Assembly (NCBI GenBank): GCA_003049435.1
Contig: PYSQ01000093.1
Span: forward strand, 1 to 64,000
Direction of reading: 5' to 3'
DNA length: 64,000 bases
DNA from: Nakataea oryzae
Lineage: Eukaryota; Ascomycota; Sordariomycetes; Magnaporthales; Magnaporthaceae
The notes under the pieces were generated by a model. It saw only the letters and a list, made by a program, of their open reading frames with translations, ran no database searches and had not been told where the DNA came from. The translations under genes and the position numbers were made by a program. Of the stretch, positions 10,997 through 21,338 are shown piece after piece (positions within the stretch are counted from its first letter, which is position 1; the number at the start of each line of letters is the position of its first letter).

Positions 10997-13900
10997 ATGT
11001 CGGACGCCGATTTCGAGCAGATCAAGAGGCTGCAGCAGGAGCGCAATGCTGCAGCCGCGGCCAAGAAGGGCTCCAAGACGTTCGACCCGGCCAACCAGCG
11101 CGCCGACTCGTCCACCAAGGTCAAGCTGAGCGAGGCCTACGACACCAGCCTGTACGACCGCGCAGACGGCCCCGACAAGTTTGCCGGCTACCACACCTCG
11201 CTGCCCGCCGTCGATGGCGACGACGACGACGACGCCATGGCCGACGCCGGCGGCCGGAGCCTGGTCGGCCAGTACACAGCCTCACGCGCCCAGATCGACG
11301 AGTTTGCCCGCGGCAACGGCGTCGAGGAGGACGACGTGCTAGCCGGCCGCGGCGAGCGCAGCAACCGGATCACCGACCGTGAGACCGACTACCAGAAGCG
11401 CCGCTTCGACCGCGCCCTCACCCCGACCCGCGCCGACCCCTTTGCCGCCTCCGAGGGCAATAGCTACCGACAGGTGATGGAGGAGCGCGAGGTGGAGCGC
11501 GAGGAGGAGCGTGTCAAGAGAGCCATCGCAGCCAAGGCCAAGGACGCGTCCGGCGACGGCGACACCATCATGGACGAGCACCGCCCGACCCTACAAGACG
11601 GCCAGGGCGCCGACGAGAACGCCTCCGCAGAGGCAGCGGCCGGCCGCAAGCGCAAGAAGCGATGGGACGTCTCGTCCACCGACGAGACGGCGGCGGCGCC
11701 CCCTCCGGCGCCCGAGGTGGCCAAGCCCAAGCGCTCCAGGTGGGACCAGGCACCCGCCCTGGTGGTGCCTGGTGCCGCCGCCCCCGACGCGACCAAGAAG
11801 AGGTCGCGTTGGGACCAGGCCCCTTCGGCCACGCCGGTCGGGCCTCAGGGCCTGGCGACCCCGGTCCACCCCACGGCGGCGACCCCCGTGGCCCTCCCTG
11901 CAGGCTACGGTCCGGACATGCACCGCGCCACCATGGTGCTCAGCGACGAGGAGCTGGATGCGATGCTGCCCGGTCCGGACGAGGGCTACAAGGTGCTGGA
12001 GCCGCCGCCGGGCTACGCTCCCATCCGCGCGCCTGCGCACAAGCTCACGCAGACGCCGGCGCCGGCGACGGGCTTTGTCATGCAGGATCCCAACAGCGGG
12101 CGCATCTCCAGTCAGCAGATGCCCAAGGAAATCCCAGGGGTCGGCGACCTGCAGTTTTTCAAGCCCGAGGACATGGCCTACTTTGGGAAGCTGACGGACG
12201 GCACAAACGAGGACGCGCTGTCGGTCGAGGAGCTCAAGGAACGCAAGATCATGAGGCTGCTGCTCAAGGTCAAGAACGGCACGCCGCCTATGCGCAAGAC
12301 GGCGCTGAGGCAGCTGACAGACAACGCACGCAACTTTGGCGCGGGCCCCCTCTTCAACCAGATCCTCCCGCTCCTGATGGAGAAGACGCTGGAGGACCAG
12401 GAGCGCCATCTGCTGGTCAAGGTCATCGACCGGATCCTGTACAAGCTGGACGACATGGTCAGGCCGTACGTGCACAAGATCCTCGTCGTCATCGAGCCGC
12501 TCCTGATCGACCAGGACTACTACGCGCGGGTGGAGGGCCGCGAGATCATCTCCAACCTCGCCAAGGCGGCGGGACTTGCGACCATGATCAGCACCATGAG
12601 GCCCGACATCGACCACGTGGACGAGTACGTGCGCAACACGACGGCGCGAGCGTTCGCCGTGGTGGCGTCGGCGCTGGGCATCCCGGCGCTGCTGCCGTTC
12701 CTCCAGGCGGTGTGCCGCAGCAAGAAGTCGTGGCAGGCGAGGCACACGGGCGTCAAGATCGTACAGCAGATCCCCATCCTCATGGGCTGCGCGGTGCTGC
12801 CGCACCTGAAGCGGCTGGTGGACTGCATCGGGCCCAACCTCAACGACGAGCAGACAAAGGTGCGGACGGTGACGAGTCTGGCCATCGCGGCGCTGGCCGA
12901 GGCGGCCAACCCGTACGGCATCGAGAGCTTCGACGACATCCTCAACCCGCTGTGGACGGGGGCGCGCAAGCAGCGGGGCAAGGGCCTGGCCGGGTTCCTC
13001 AAGGCGGTCGGGTACATCATCCCGCTCATGGACGAGGAGTACGCCAACTACTACACGAGCCAGATCATGGAGATCCTGCTGCGCGAGTTCTCGTCGCCCG
13101 ACGAGGAGATGAAGAAGGTGGTGCTCAAGGTGGTGTCGCAGTGCGCGGGCACCGAGGGCGTGACGGCGGGCTACCTCAAGGAGCACGTGCTGGACGAGTT
13201 CTTCAAGAGCTTCTGGGTGCGGCGCATGGCGCTGGACAAGCGCAACTACCGGCAGGTGGTGGAGACGACGGTGGACATTGGGCAGAAGGTCGGGGCGGGC
13301 GAGATCCTGGAGCGCATAGTGGTCAACCTCAAGGACGAGAGCGAGCCGTATCGCAAGATGACGGTCGAGACGGTGGAGAAGATTGTGGCCAGCCTCGGGG
13401 CGGCTGACGTGGGCGAGCGGCTCGAGGAGCGGCTCATCGACGGCATCCTGCACGCGTTCCAGGAGCAGAGCGTCGAAGACGTCATCATGCTCAACGGGTT
13501 CGGGTCCGTGGTGAACGCGCTGGGCACGCGGTGCAAGCCGTACCTGCCCCAGATCGTCAGCACGATCCTGTGGCGGCTCAACAACAAGTCGGCGACGGTG
13601 CGGCAGCAGGCGGCGGACCTGATCTCGCGCATCGCCATGGTGATGAAGCAGTGCGGCGAGGACGCGCTCATGGGCAAGCTGGGCGTGGTGCTGTACGAGT
13701 ACCTGGGCGAGGAGTACCCCGAGGTGCTGGGCTCCATCCTGGGGGCGCTGCGGTCCATCGTGACGGTGGTGGGCATCAGTCAGATGCAGCCGCCCATCAA
13801 GGACCTGCTGCCGCGGCTGACGCCCATCCTGCGCAACCGGCACGAGAAGGTGCAGGAGAACACGATCGACCTGGTCGGGCGCATCGCCGACCGCGGCCCC

Positions 13901-14665
13901 GAGTCGGTCAACGCGCGCGAGTGGATGCGCATCTGCTTTGAGCTGCTCGACATGCTCAAGGCGCACAAGAAGGGCATCCGGCGCGCGGCCAACAACACGT
14001 TCGGCTTCATCGCCAAGGCCATCGGCCCGCAGGACGTGCTGGCGACGCTGCTCAACAACCTGCGCGTGCAGGAGCGCCAGAGCCGTGTCAACACGGCCGT
14101 GGCCATCGGCATCATCGCCGAGACGTGCGCGCCCTTTACGGTGCTGCCGGCGCTCATGAACGAGTACCGGGTGCCCGAGCTCAACGTGCAGAACGGCGTG
14201 CTCAAGTCGCTCAGCTTCATGTTCGAGTACATTGGCGAGATGGCCAAGGACTACGTCTACGCCGTCACGCCGCTGCTCGAGGACGCCCTGATCGACCGCG
14301 ACCAGGTGCACCGTCAGACGGCCGCGTCCGTGGTCAAGCACATTGCCCTCGGCGTCGTCGGCCTCGGCTGCGAGGACGCCATGGTACACCTGCTCAACCT
14401 GCTGTACCCCAACCTCTTCGAGACGAGCCCCCACGTCATCGACCGCATTATTGAGGCCATCGAGGCCGTCCGCATGGCCGTCGGCCCGGGGCTGGTCCTC
14501 AACTATGTGTGGGCCGGCCTGTTCCACCCGGCCCGCAAGGTCAGGACGCCATACTGGCGCCTGTACAACGACGCCTACGTGCAGGGTGCCGACGCCATGG
14601 TGCCCTACTACCCAGTCCTCGAGGAGGATGGGATTGACAGAGGAGAGCTCGGCATTGTGCTGTAA
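10997..14665 (+). CDS. SF3B1: U2 snRNP splicing factor 3B subunit 1 (SF3B1/Hsh155/Prp10)
   Basis: A single-exon 1222-residue scaffold of the SF3b complex. It clamps the branch-site helix between U2 snRNA and the intron. The N-terminal about 430 residues are disordered. They carry repeated Arg-Trp-Asp ligand motifs (KRKKRWD, KRSRWDQ, KKRSRWDQ), which recruit UHM proteins such as U2AF-type factors, and several Thr-Pro sites. The rest is HEAT repeats, closely following the family to the C-terminal WRLYNDAYVQGADAMVPYYP block. Lys621, in EQTKVRT, lines up with human Lys700, the cancer hotspot residue. The start ATG lies in AAGATGTCGGACGCC, and MSDADFEQIKRL matches fungal N-termini. The gene is extremely GC-rich at third positions, which creates long spurious open frames on the other strand. 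Confidence 0.97.
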   Translation: MSDADFEQIKRLQQERNAAAAAKKGSKTFDPANQRADSSTKVKLSEAYDTSLYDRADGPDKFAGYHTSLPAVDGDDDDDAMADAGGRSLVGQYTASRAQIDEFARGNGVEEDDVLAGRGERSNRITDRETDYQKRRFDRALTPTRADPFAASEGNSYRQVMEEREVEREEERVKRAIAAKAKDASGDGDTIMDEHRPTLQDGQGADENASAEAAAGRKRKKRWDVSSTDETAAAPPPAPEVAKPKRSRWDQAPALVVPGAAAPDATKKRSRWDQAPSATPVGPQGLATPVHPTAATPVALPAGYGPDMHRATMVLSDEELDAMLPGPDEGYKVLEPPPGYAPIRAPAHKLTQTPAPATGFVMQDPNSGRISSQQMPKEIPGVGDLQFFKPEDMAYFGKLTDGTNEDALSVEELKERKIMRLLLKVKNGTPPMRKTALRQLTDNARNFGAGPLFNQILPLLMEKTLEDQERHLLVKVIDRILYKLDDMVRPYVHKILVVIEPLLIDQDYYARVEGREIISNLAKAAGLATMISTMRPDIDHVDEYVRNTTARAFAVVASALGIPALLPFLQAVCRSKKSWQARHTGVKIVQQIPILMGCAVLPHLKRLVDCIGPNLNDEQTKVRTVTSLAIAALAEAANPYGIESFDDILNPLWTGARKQRGKGLAGFLKAVGYIIPLMDEEYANYYTSQIMEILLREFSSPDEEMKKVVLKVVSQCAGTEGVTAGYLKEHVLDEFFKSFWVRRMALDKRNYRQVVETTVDIGQKVGAGEILERIVVNLKDESEPYRKMTVETVEKIVASLGAADVGERLEERLIDGILHAFQEQSVEDVIMLNGFGSVVNALGTRCKPYLPQIVSTILWRLNNKSATVRQQAADLISRIAMVMKQCGEDALMGKLGVVLYEYLGEEYPEVLGSILGALRSIVTVVGISQMQPPIKDLLPRLTPILRNRHEKVQENTIDLVGRIADRGPESVNAREWMRICFELLDMLKAHKKGIRRAANNTFGFIAKAIGPQDVLATLLNNLRVQERQSRVNTAVAIGIIAETCAPFTVLPALMNEYRVPELNVQNGVLKSLSFMFEYIGEMAKDYVYAVTPLLEDALIDRDQVHRQTAASVVKHIALGVVGLGCEDAMVHLLNLLYPNLFETSPHVIDRIIEAIEAVRMAVGPGLVLNYVWAGLFHPARKVRTPYWRLYNDAYVQGADAMVPYYPVLEEDGIDRGELGIVL

Positions 14666-15196
14666 ATACTGCAAGGGTTTTCGGCACTTTATGGAGAAAG
14701 TAAGGAGCATGCCAGTGACGCGTCCGCTTGGCGATGGGGATTTCCCCTCGACCTTTTTGGTTTCTCTATTCCTCTCTTTTGCTTGGGTTTTTGGCGCTCT
14801 TTGTTCGTTCTGTTTTTTTCTTTATTTTTCTTCTTTTCTCTCCGTCTTTGGCTCTGCCGTTCGTCCTCTTCGCCCAGTCCATTCCAATGGACGGGAATGA
14901 GAACCAGAGCAAGAAAAGAAGGATAACAAAAGAAGAAGCGCTTTGGGCATGACGTATCGGCGCTTGGCCCCGGAGTTTGCGTTGTGGCATTTTCTACTTC
15001 TACTTATCGCTTGATATCTTCATGTAGAATCCATCGTGTAAAACCAATAGGGATGGAGGTGTTGGGAGATAGACCTAGCCTAGCCGTCTGCCACTATAGA
15101 TAGCGTGTAATGTCATTGTGTACTGGTGGATCGGACGATTCTTTGGCACAGGGGCTCGCCAGCACTCGAATTTTGCACAGGGGGGGCATGCGCAGA
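14666..15196. other. Intergenic region SF3B1-UCH (convergent 3' ends)
   Basis: Holds the 3' regions of two convergent genes. A T-rich tract lies at about 14755-14850 on the + strand. No gene is seen. Confidence 0.6.
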
Positions 15197-16031
15197 CTAG
15201 CAGCCAGAGCTCGGAGCAAGTGCGAGCAGGCTGAAGCGCCCGTCGTCCCCAGACGTTCTGCGGACAAAGTCCCGGACGACGACGAGGGCGGCCTCATCAA
15301 GGAGGTCGTCCTGAGCGGCTAGGTCAGCCCAGGACACAGGACCCATGAGATCGCCGTCCAGCTCGTAGAGATGGCCGTCCTTGCGTGACTTGGCAAAGCA
15401 GACATAGTGGTGGTCGACGTCGTCCTCGGGGCTGGCCGGGGCCTGGGTGACGCCGGCCAGAGCCGCGTCCTTGTGGGCGTCGGCGATGTCGTGGTCGGCC
15501 TCGAGGGCTTGGGCACGATGCTGGACGTCCAAGGGCCGGCACTTGTCCAGCAGACGAGACATGATGGAGTCCGGGGCTTTGGGGCAAAAAAAAGGTGGAG
15601 GGGGCCAACGAGCGAGACCGCACCACCATGGTCGTTCACTCATTGTCAGCACCTGGCAAGTGTGCAGCAGCCGCGTAAGCATTGCACGAACCGACATGGC
15701 CGCCTGCGCCGTTGGCGAGGGCGTGCAAGAGGGCATAGAGGCCGCACGCGTTGAAGATGGTCTGGCGGAACCAGACGACGGCCTCGGCATCGCCCTTCTT
15801 GTCGTAGGCGGGCCGGTGGCGCTCCTGCTCGTTCTTGCGGCTCTGGTAGGCCTCGCCGGGGGCCGGGAAGGCGAGCACGAGGGCGGAGACGGGCCGCGGG
15901 ACCAGGGCGAGCAGGTCGGGGTCGTCTAGCGACAGCACGTCGTGGAAGGCCATCTGGGGCGAGAGCCCTAGGCGATGGGCCAGGCCCGTGAAGACGTCCG
16001 GGTTGGACTCGAGCGGGAGGTATGCCACCAT
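15197..16031 (-). CDS. YUH1: Ubiquitin carboxyl-terminal hydrolase, UCH family (YUH1-like)
   Basis: The spliced protein has 239 residues. Exons are 16031-15692 and 15576-15197, joined in phase 1 so that a split codon gives Ala. This is a peptidase family C12 cysteine protease that trims small adducts from the ubiquitin C-terminus. The catalytic set is complete: oxyanion Gln90 and nucleophile Cys96 in FRQTIFNACGLYALLHA, His170 in DHHYVCF, and Asp187 in HLYELDGD. Q-to-C and H-to-D spacing fit the family, and total length is close to yeast Yuh1. It is divergently arranged with the enoyl-CoA isomerase gene. The intron (15691-15577) splits the crossover-loop region just after the catalytic helix. 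Confidence 0.93.
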
Positions 16032-16716
16032 GGCGACGGGTGTTTCGAGCTAGGCGGTCCGCGCGGCCTCACAAAGCGGTTGGTGGTTGTGGTGGTGGTG
16101 GTGGCGGCGGCGGAGGAGGAGTAAGCCGTCGCTGGCCTGCTCAGTCCAGGTCTACATTCGTACATGGCGTAGGTACCTATGTACCACCTACAGTACCTCC
16201 CTCTAGGCACACAGAGCTGACGTGAGTCTGGGGATGGATGGACGCAGATGCATGGTCCCCCACAAGTCCCCACTCCCCCAACCTCGGTGGAGCAGGCCCG
16301 GCAGAATATGAGTGGAGCCGCCCGCATGCACAGGGCCCCCGATGCCGAGGTTGAAGGAGCGGGCAAGGGTAGGTGCTCGCATTCACGAGGCCGGCGCTGC
16401 ATCGCTTGACGGGGGCGCTCGAGTGCAAGCTCGAGCTGCCGCCTGTCCGCAATCCCAACCTCAGCACGTCGCCTGCACGCCACCGACCCATCGCTGCCGA
16501 CTTTGCGACCTGCCCTGGCCCTGCCAAACGTCCCACGCGCGCCCAATTCCCGCCTGCCCGCCTGCCTTCCTGCCTGCCCACTCGCCCAGGCCGCACCGCT
16601 AGCTCTGCCAGTCCGCTGCCATCGATATAGCATCTTCCCTCTGCCTGCCCTCGACGTCGCCATCTCCATCGCCATCACCATCGCCACTCCGGCTCCAGCC
16701 CGCCCCGCGCCCAGCC
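16032..16716. promoter_or_regulatory. Divergent promoter region UCH / enoyl-CoA isomerase
   Basis: Two start codons face away from each other across about 685 bases. The part nearest the UCH start has a GGT/GGC simple repeat (about 16083-16120). The part nearest the isomerase start is C-rich on the + strand. No factor site is assigned. Confidence 0.55.
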
Positions 16717-17688
16717 ATGTCCGGCTCCGTCGTATCCGTCGAGTACAGAGGCCGCCTGGCCATCATCACCATCGACAACGAGAAGAAGCTCAACGCGCTG
16801 AACCAGCAGGGCTACTACGACCTCTCGCAGCGCCTGCGCGAGGTCGCCACTCACGATGAGGTCTATATCACTCTGCTGACCGCAAAGGGCCGCTACTTTT
16901 CTGCGTAAGCGCATGCCATATTTTCATCTTTGCCTCTCTCGCAACTTGCTTGCTGGCAGGACAAAAAACTAACAAGAAGCATTTGCGAGAAACAAAAAAA
17001 CAGAGGTGCCGACGTCACCCTCTTCCCCGCCGACGAGGCCAGCGCCGGGGCCGGACCCGCCGCGGCGGGCAGTGCCGAGGCCCGCAAGGAGGCCGACGAG
17101 GTGCGCAAGCAGTGGCTGTCGAGCTTCGTGGCCTTCAACCTCAACGTCACGCACGCCTTCTACACGCACCCCAAGGTCCTGGTCGTAGGCCTCAACGGGC
17201 CCGTCGTCGGGCTGTCGGCCGCGCTGGTGGCCTTTGCCGACTTCATCTACTGCACCCCGTCCGCCTTTCTGCTCACGCCCTTCTCGTCGCTGGGCCTGGT
17301 GACCGAGGGCGGCGCCTCGCACGCCCTGGTGCAGCGCCTGGGCGTCAGCAAGGCCAACGAGGCCCTCATCATGAGCCGCAAGATCCCCGCTGACGAGCTG
17401 CTGGCCACGGGCTTCGTCAACAAGGTCTTCTCCCAGTGCGCCGGCGGGCCCGGCGACGACGCCAAGTTCCGCGACCTCGTCCTCGCCGAGATTGACTCCT
17501 CCCTGGGCGACCACCTGATCGGTGACAGCCTCGTCGGCATCAAGGCCCTGATCCGCCGCCCCCACATTGACGTCCTCGACCGCCAGAACGCTGCCGAGGT
17601 CTTTGCCGGCCTCGAGAGGTTCATCAGCGGCGTGCCCCAGCAGGAGTTTCTCAAGATTGCCTCGGGCCAGAAGCGCCACAAGCTGTGA
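16717..17688 (+). CDS. ECI1: Peroxisomal Delta3,Delta2-enoyl-CoA isomerase (ECI1-like)
   Basis: The spliced protein has 290 residues. Exons are 16717-16904 and 17004-17688, joined so that RYFSA continues into GADVTLF. It belongs to the crotonase/enoyl-CoA hydratase-isomerase superfamily. The predicted role is to shift double bonds of unsaturated fatty acyl-CoAs during peroxisomal beta-oxidation. Oxyanion-hole elements are visible (SAGADV and GLNGPVVGLSAAL). A Glu in LGLVTEGGAS sits where the isomerase catalytic acid is expected in Eci1. The C-terminus is His-Lys-Leu, a PTS1-type peroxisomal signal. An Ala/Glu-rich insertion follows the first oxyanion loop. Related crotonase paralogues such as Dci1 cannot be excluded by motif alone, but the Glu position favours the isomerase. 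Confidence 0.9.
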
Positions 17689-17702
17689 GCAAGGCCCACA
17701 CA

Positions 17703-17749
<47 letters not shown>

Positions 17750-18250
17750 CTTTTGATGCTGGATAGAGTCGGACGGCGGTTGTCCATCCATCCACCCATC
17801 ATAAGGAGAAGATGGAACAAAAGAAAAAAGAGCAAGCGTCATGTACCGTCAGCGACAGGCAACTGCTGCTCCTCAAGGTGGATTATCGAGCATCTGGCCA
17901 AGGAATCTAGACCTGAGGATAGAGACACAGCCCCCGAGGCCGTGTCTTGGGCCACCTTGGCAAAAGCGCGAGATAGAGATGTACATCATATACATTCAGG
18001 GCTGACACATAAACCATGGTCACTTTTTTTTTGTTCATGTTGTTCTTATCATCTCGAGACAGAGGCAGAGCGCTCTCGGAGTCACGTATTAGTCAATAGT
18101 ATACAGACAGAGATAGATGGGTGGGACGCGAACATGGCGGGCTTTTTTGTTGTCTTTGCTTATTGCACTTCATGTGTCTCTCCATCTCTCTCTCTCCCCC
18201 TCCCCCCTTGTTGATGTTTATAGTATACACTTGCGCGCTCTTTTCTACAT
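17689..18250. other. Intergenic region ECI1-COG1 (convergent 3' ends)
   Basis: Contains a CA microsatellite just after the isomerase stop codon and the 3' flank of COG1. No gene is seen. Confidence 0.6.
17696..17749. repeat. (CA)n microsatellite
   Basis: Nearly uninterrupted CA dinucleotides, broken by one TA, start about 8 bases after the isomerase stop codon. They would lie in its 3' untranslated region. The copy number is likely variable between strains. Confidence 0.95.
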
Positions 18251-20785
18251 CTATGCCAACAGCCCGAACAACAGACTAGTTCGCTTCCAGTATTCCTGCG
18301 CCGACCTGGTCAATCGTACGCGCGCCGCAGTACTCTCCAGTCCGGTCTGTTGATACACGGCATCCTCGAGATCCTCGAGCTCGTCTTTGGGCGAGTCTGA
18401 CGATGAGCCTATGCTGCACCGCAGGAAAGCCAAATCGAAAACCCACTGGACGAGGAGGTCGCGCCGGGCCTCGGGGGACATGGAGGCCTGGTCTGCACCG
18501 TCTTGTTCCGAGCCAGCAGGGACGTCCCCTTCTTTGGCATCATCCTCGGGCGGACCATCATCCTCGCCATCATCAGCACCTTGGGAAGACCTGTCGTTCG
18601 ACTGGCCGTCTGCTGTCGCGTCTGGTTTCGGCTGCGACTGGAGCAGCGCCTCGACCCAGACCTCGCCCAGCCGCTGCCGCAAGTGGGCCTTGAGCACAGC
18701 AACGGCAGCCGGGCTCCAGACTTCCATGCCTGCTTCTTGCATGGCCCTGACCAGGTCGCGCAGAAAGCCAAGGGTGCCGGGGGACGGCGAGGTGGGCAGC
18801 TCCGGGTCGGATCCCTCCCACAGCCCCCTCCCCGCGACCGTGCGCCTCGTCAGCGCCCGACTGGCGAAGTCGCCGAGCGGCGACTGCACCGTCGACCTGG
18901 CCACCTTGTCGTGGAGGGCAGGGATGAGCGAGAGCCCGAGCGTCTTTGCGCTCTCGACGTCTGGCAGCCGGCTGCGAATATCCCGCAGCACGCGGATGAG
19001 GTAGACGGCTGCCTCTCCGCCATCGCCATCGCCACCACTGCTGCCCTCGGCGCCTGCCCAGAGCCTGCCAAGCTCCTTGTCCAGCTCCGCAAAGGCATCT
19101 CGCAGGCACTGACCTAGGCGATCTTGGAGCAGCTGCGGGTCGTCTCGGCTAAGCTGCTGCTGCCTGCGTTCAATTGTTTCCTCGTCCTCGACCTCGTCCA
19201 CATCGTTGTCCCACCGCTGTCGTCTCAGCTGCTTGACCATGTCGCTAACGTCGTCGATGACGCGGTGCCACGACTGGTAGCAGCCGGCCGCCCGGGACAC
19301 AGCGTCGGCGCGTCCGTACAGCCGCGAGACGACGTCGTGCGTGAAAGAGGCGGCGCCGCCCGAGAGGTCCAGGTCCATGTCCTCGGCGTCCCACAGGCTC
19401 AGGCTCTCGCCTGCCGAGCCGCCACGCCAGCCGCCGTCGAGCATGGCCGAGACCTCTGACCCGACCAGGCGGAGCTTGTGCGCCTTGTCGGTCAGCATCT
19501 GAAGCAGGTGAGAGTTGACGGCACCACGCAGCCCATCGAGCATGGTGGCAGGGTCAAGCCCCCTGGCGCGGCCGCCATCCTGTATCCAGCGCTGGAGCAC
19601 CTGTGTGCGCAGCTCGACGGTGGAGCGGAAGTCGTGCAGCCGGCCCAGTGTCTTCTCCAGGCCCCGGAGGAGCGTTTCGCCACCCTTCTCGGCCCAGCCC
19701 GAGAGCATATCCCTTGCCTGCTTCCCGTCCAGGTCGTCGTGGCGGATGTATGGCTTGTAGTACCGGATTTCGTCGCCGCACCAGCGAGCCGAGATGTCGA
19801 GCCGCAGACTCTCGAGCCTCCGCAGCGACTCGTCCTCGACGATGGCTGTCTTCTTGAGGCCCCTGAGCGCATCCGAGAGCCTGGTCGGAACGAGCGCCTG
19901 CACATCCAGCAGCGTCCGGGTGTACAGGCCTAGGCAGTCAAGCACTGCTGCCGGGCCCCGGCCGCGCTCGGCGGCGTCGTCGTCGTCGGGTTCAAAGCAA
20001 AGAGCCATTGCGCGGCCCCGGGCGCGCAGGAAGTAGCCGAGGACCTCCCGAGCCCCGGCGTTCCGCGCTAGGCTGTGGGCGCACAGCGCCTTGAGCACGT
20101 CGTCGCGGTCGACAACCGCATCGCTGACCCGCTCGAGCGCCGTGTCGATGCTCGCCAGCAGGCTTTTCCACGACGCCTCTATCGACGCCTTGACCTGGGG
20201 GTCGATGGCCTCGCCGGCGTCGCTCAGGCTCTTGCCCACAAGCCGTCCCAGGAGTAGGGCTTTGGCGGCCACGAGAAGCCTGTCGCCATTGGACCCCGGC
20301 CCAGCCGCCGGTCCGGGGCCCAGGCCGACCCTCAGGATGCGCCGGGCGGCAAGAGCGCATGCGTCGAGCAGCCTCGTCCTCGCGGCCACCGACAGCTGCC
20401 TCGGCTTTGCGCGGCGGGAGCGCGCGGGGTCCAGGTCTGTTTTCGAGGAGGCCTCGGGGTGTTCGGCATCGGACAGCGAGGTGAAGCGGCGCAGGCCCTC
20501 AACCTTGGCACCGACGACGGCACGGCCGCAGCGGCCGCCCATGCGGTCGAGGGCGGCCTGGACTTCTTGCATGTCGCGGCGCATGCGGACGATGGCGTCG
20601 GCGGTGCCCAGCAGATCGCGGTATGAGGAGCCGACCTGGGTGCGCAGGCGGGCGGCGCGGTCGTCGATCTGCGTGTGCAGGGCCTTGTGGATGGCGCGGA
20701 TCTGCGGCAGCGTGTTCTGCGACGACGTGAACACCTGCGCTGACGACGTGACGGCCGACAGGTCCATTGCAGCGGGAGCGGCCAT
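18251..20785 (-). CDS. COG1: Conserved oligomeric Golgi complex subunit 1 (COG1)
   Basis: An 844-residue protein from the ATG at 20785 (MAAPAAMDLSAV). The open frame continues further upstream, but that part is Gly/Arg-rich and lacks family resemblance. The N-terminal segment (roughly residues 9-95, from SAQVFTSSQNTLPQIR to EVQAALDRMGGRCG) matches the Vps51/COG1 N-terminal helical region. In that fold a helical bundle assembles lobe A of the COG tether for retrograde traffic within the Golgi. The rest is long alpha-helical sequence with an acidic Asp/Glu-rich insert near the C-terminus. No membrane segment is seen, as expected for a peripheral subunit. It is followed on the same strand by SAS10, with 553 bases between, so the genes are probably separately transcribed. 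The family call rests on the N-terminal motif and length. Confidence 0.82.
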   Translation of the reverse strand: MAAPAAMDLSAVTSSAQVFTSSQNTLPQIRAIHKALHTQIDDRAARLRTQVGSSYRDLLGTADAIVRMRRDMQEVQAALDRMGGRCGRAVVGAKVEGLRRFTSLSDAEHPEASSKTDLDPARSRRAKPRQLSVAARTRLLDACALAARRILRVGLGPGPAAGPGSNGDRLLVAAKALLLGRLVGKSLSDAGEAIDPQVKASIEASWKSLLASIDTALERVSDAVVDRDDVLKALCAHSLARNAGAREVLGYFLRARGRAMALCFEPDDDDAAERGRGPAAVLDCLGLYTRTLLDVQALVPTRLSDALRGLKKTAIVEDESLRRLESLRLDISARWCGDEIRYYKPYIRHDDLDGKQARDMLSGWAEKGGETLLRGLEKTLGRLHDFRSTVELRTQVLQRWIQDGGRARGLDPATMLDGLRGAVNSHLLQMLTDKAHKLRLVGSEVSAMLDGGWRGGSAGESLSLWDAEDMDLDLSGGAASFTHDVVSRLYGRADAVSRAAGCYQSWHRVIDDVSDMVKQLRRQRWDNDVDEVEDEETIERRQQQLSRDDPQLLQDRLGQCLRDAFAELDKELGRLWAGAEGSSGGDGDGGEAAVYLIRVLRDIRSRLPDVESAKTLGLSLIPALHDKVARSTVQSPLGDFASRALTRRTVAGRGLWEGSDPELPTSPSPGTLGFLRDLVRAMQEAGMEVWSPAAVAVLKAHLRQRLGEVWVEALLQSQPKPDATADGQSNDRSSQGADDGEDDGPPEDDAKEGDVPAGSEQDGADQASMSPEARRDLLVQWVFDLAFLRCSIGSSSDSPKDELEDLEDAVYQQTGLESTAARVRLTRSAQEYWKRTSLLFGLLA

Positions 20786-21338
20786 GGCTGGGCCGTCTCT
20801 GGTGGCTCGCGGCCGAGGATGCGGATGCGGGCGGTGGCGTGGCGGTGGCGGCGGGCGCGGATGAGCAGAGTCTGCTCCAGCAGAGACTTTCCGAGGCGAG
20901 GTGCCTTGATGGGCGCCCGGCTTGTCTGTGCTGTCACAGCATCGAGACCGAGTTGCGAGCTCCAGGGGCCGTGGCTGCAAACGTGCGTGCGTTGCCGAAT
21001 GGATATGTGTTCGAGCGACCACCTGGAAATAACCCCCCCTGGTCCAAGGAAAGATACCTCCCCTCCCTCCCCCCCTCCCCCAATTCCCCAATTGGTCCAA
21101 GCACCAACTGGCTCCACCCCACCCAACAACACCCCAACCTGCAAACCGATCTGGGGAATGGGACCCCTGGTAAAAGAAAAAGCAGGTGTGATTCAAATGC
21201 AAATGCAAATGCTGGTGCTGGTACTGGTACTGGTACTGGCACTGGTCTTGTTTTTTTTTCTACATGCATGCACTAATCAAGTGGCAAAGGGGCGGCATGC
21301 TACGGCCCAAACAGTTCCCGCGGCTCCTCGCCATCCCA
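20786..21338. promoter_or_regulatory. Gap between COG1 start and SAS10 end
   Basis: Holds the COG1 promoter/leader and the SAS10 3' flank. A short CTGGTA-type tandem repeat occurs at about 21208-21245, next to an AAATGC repeat. No gene is seen. Confidence 0.5.

Noticed and set aside
11591..14710. A 1039-codon open frame on the minus strand
   Set aside because: It lies wholly opposite the SF3B1 gene and its protein is Leu/His/Arg/Val-rich with no domain. It arises from the strong GC bias at third codon positions of SF3B1.
16969..17835. A 288-codon minus-strand open frame with a Cys-Val repeat
   Set aside because: It is the shadow of the enoyl-CoA isomerase exon extended through the CA microsatellite; the repeat translation is not a real protein.
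20786..21208. N-terminal extension of COG1 beyond 20785
   Set aside because: The frame stays open, but the translation is Gly/Arg/Pro-rich with a simple repeat and does not resemble COG1 N-termini, which begin near the chosen ATG.
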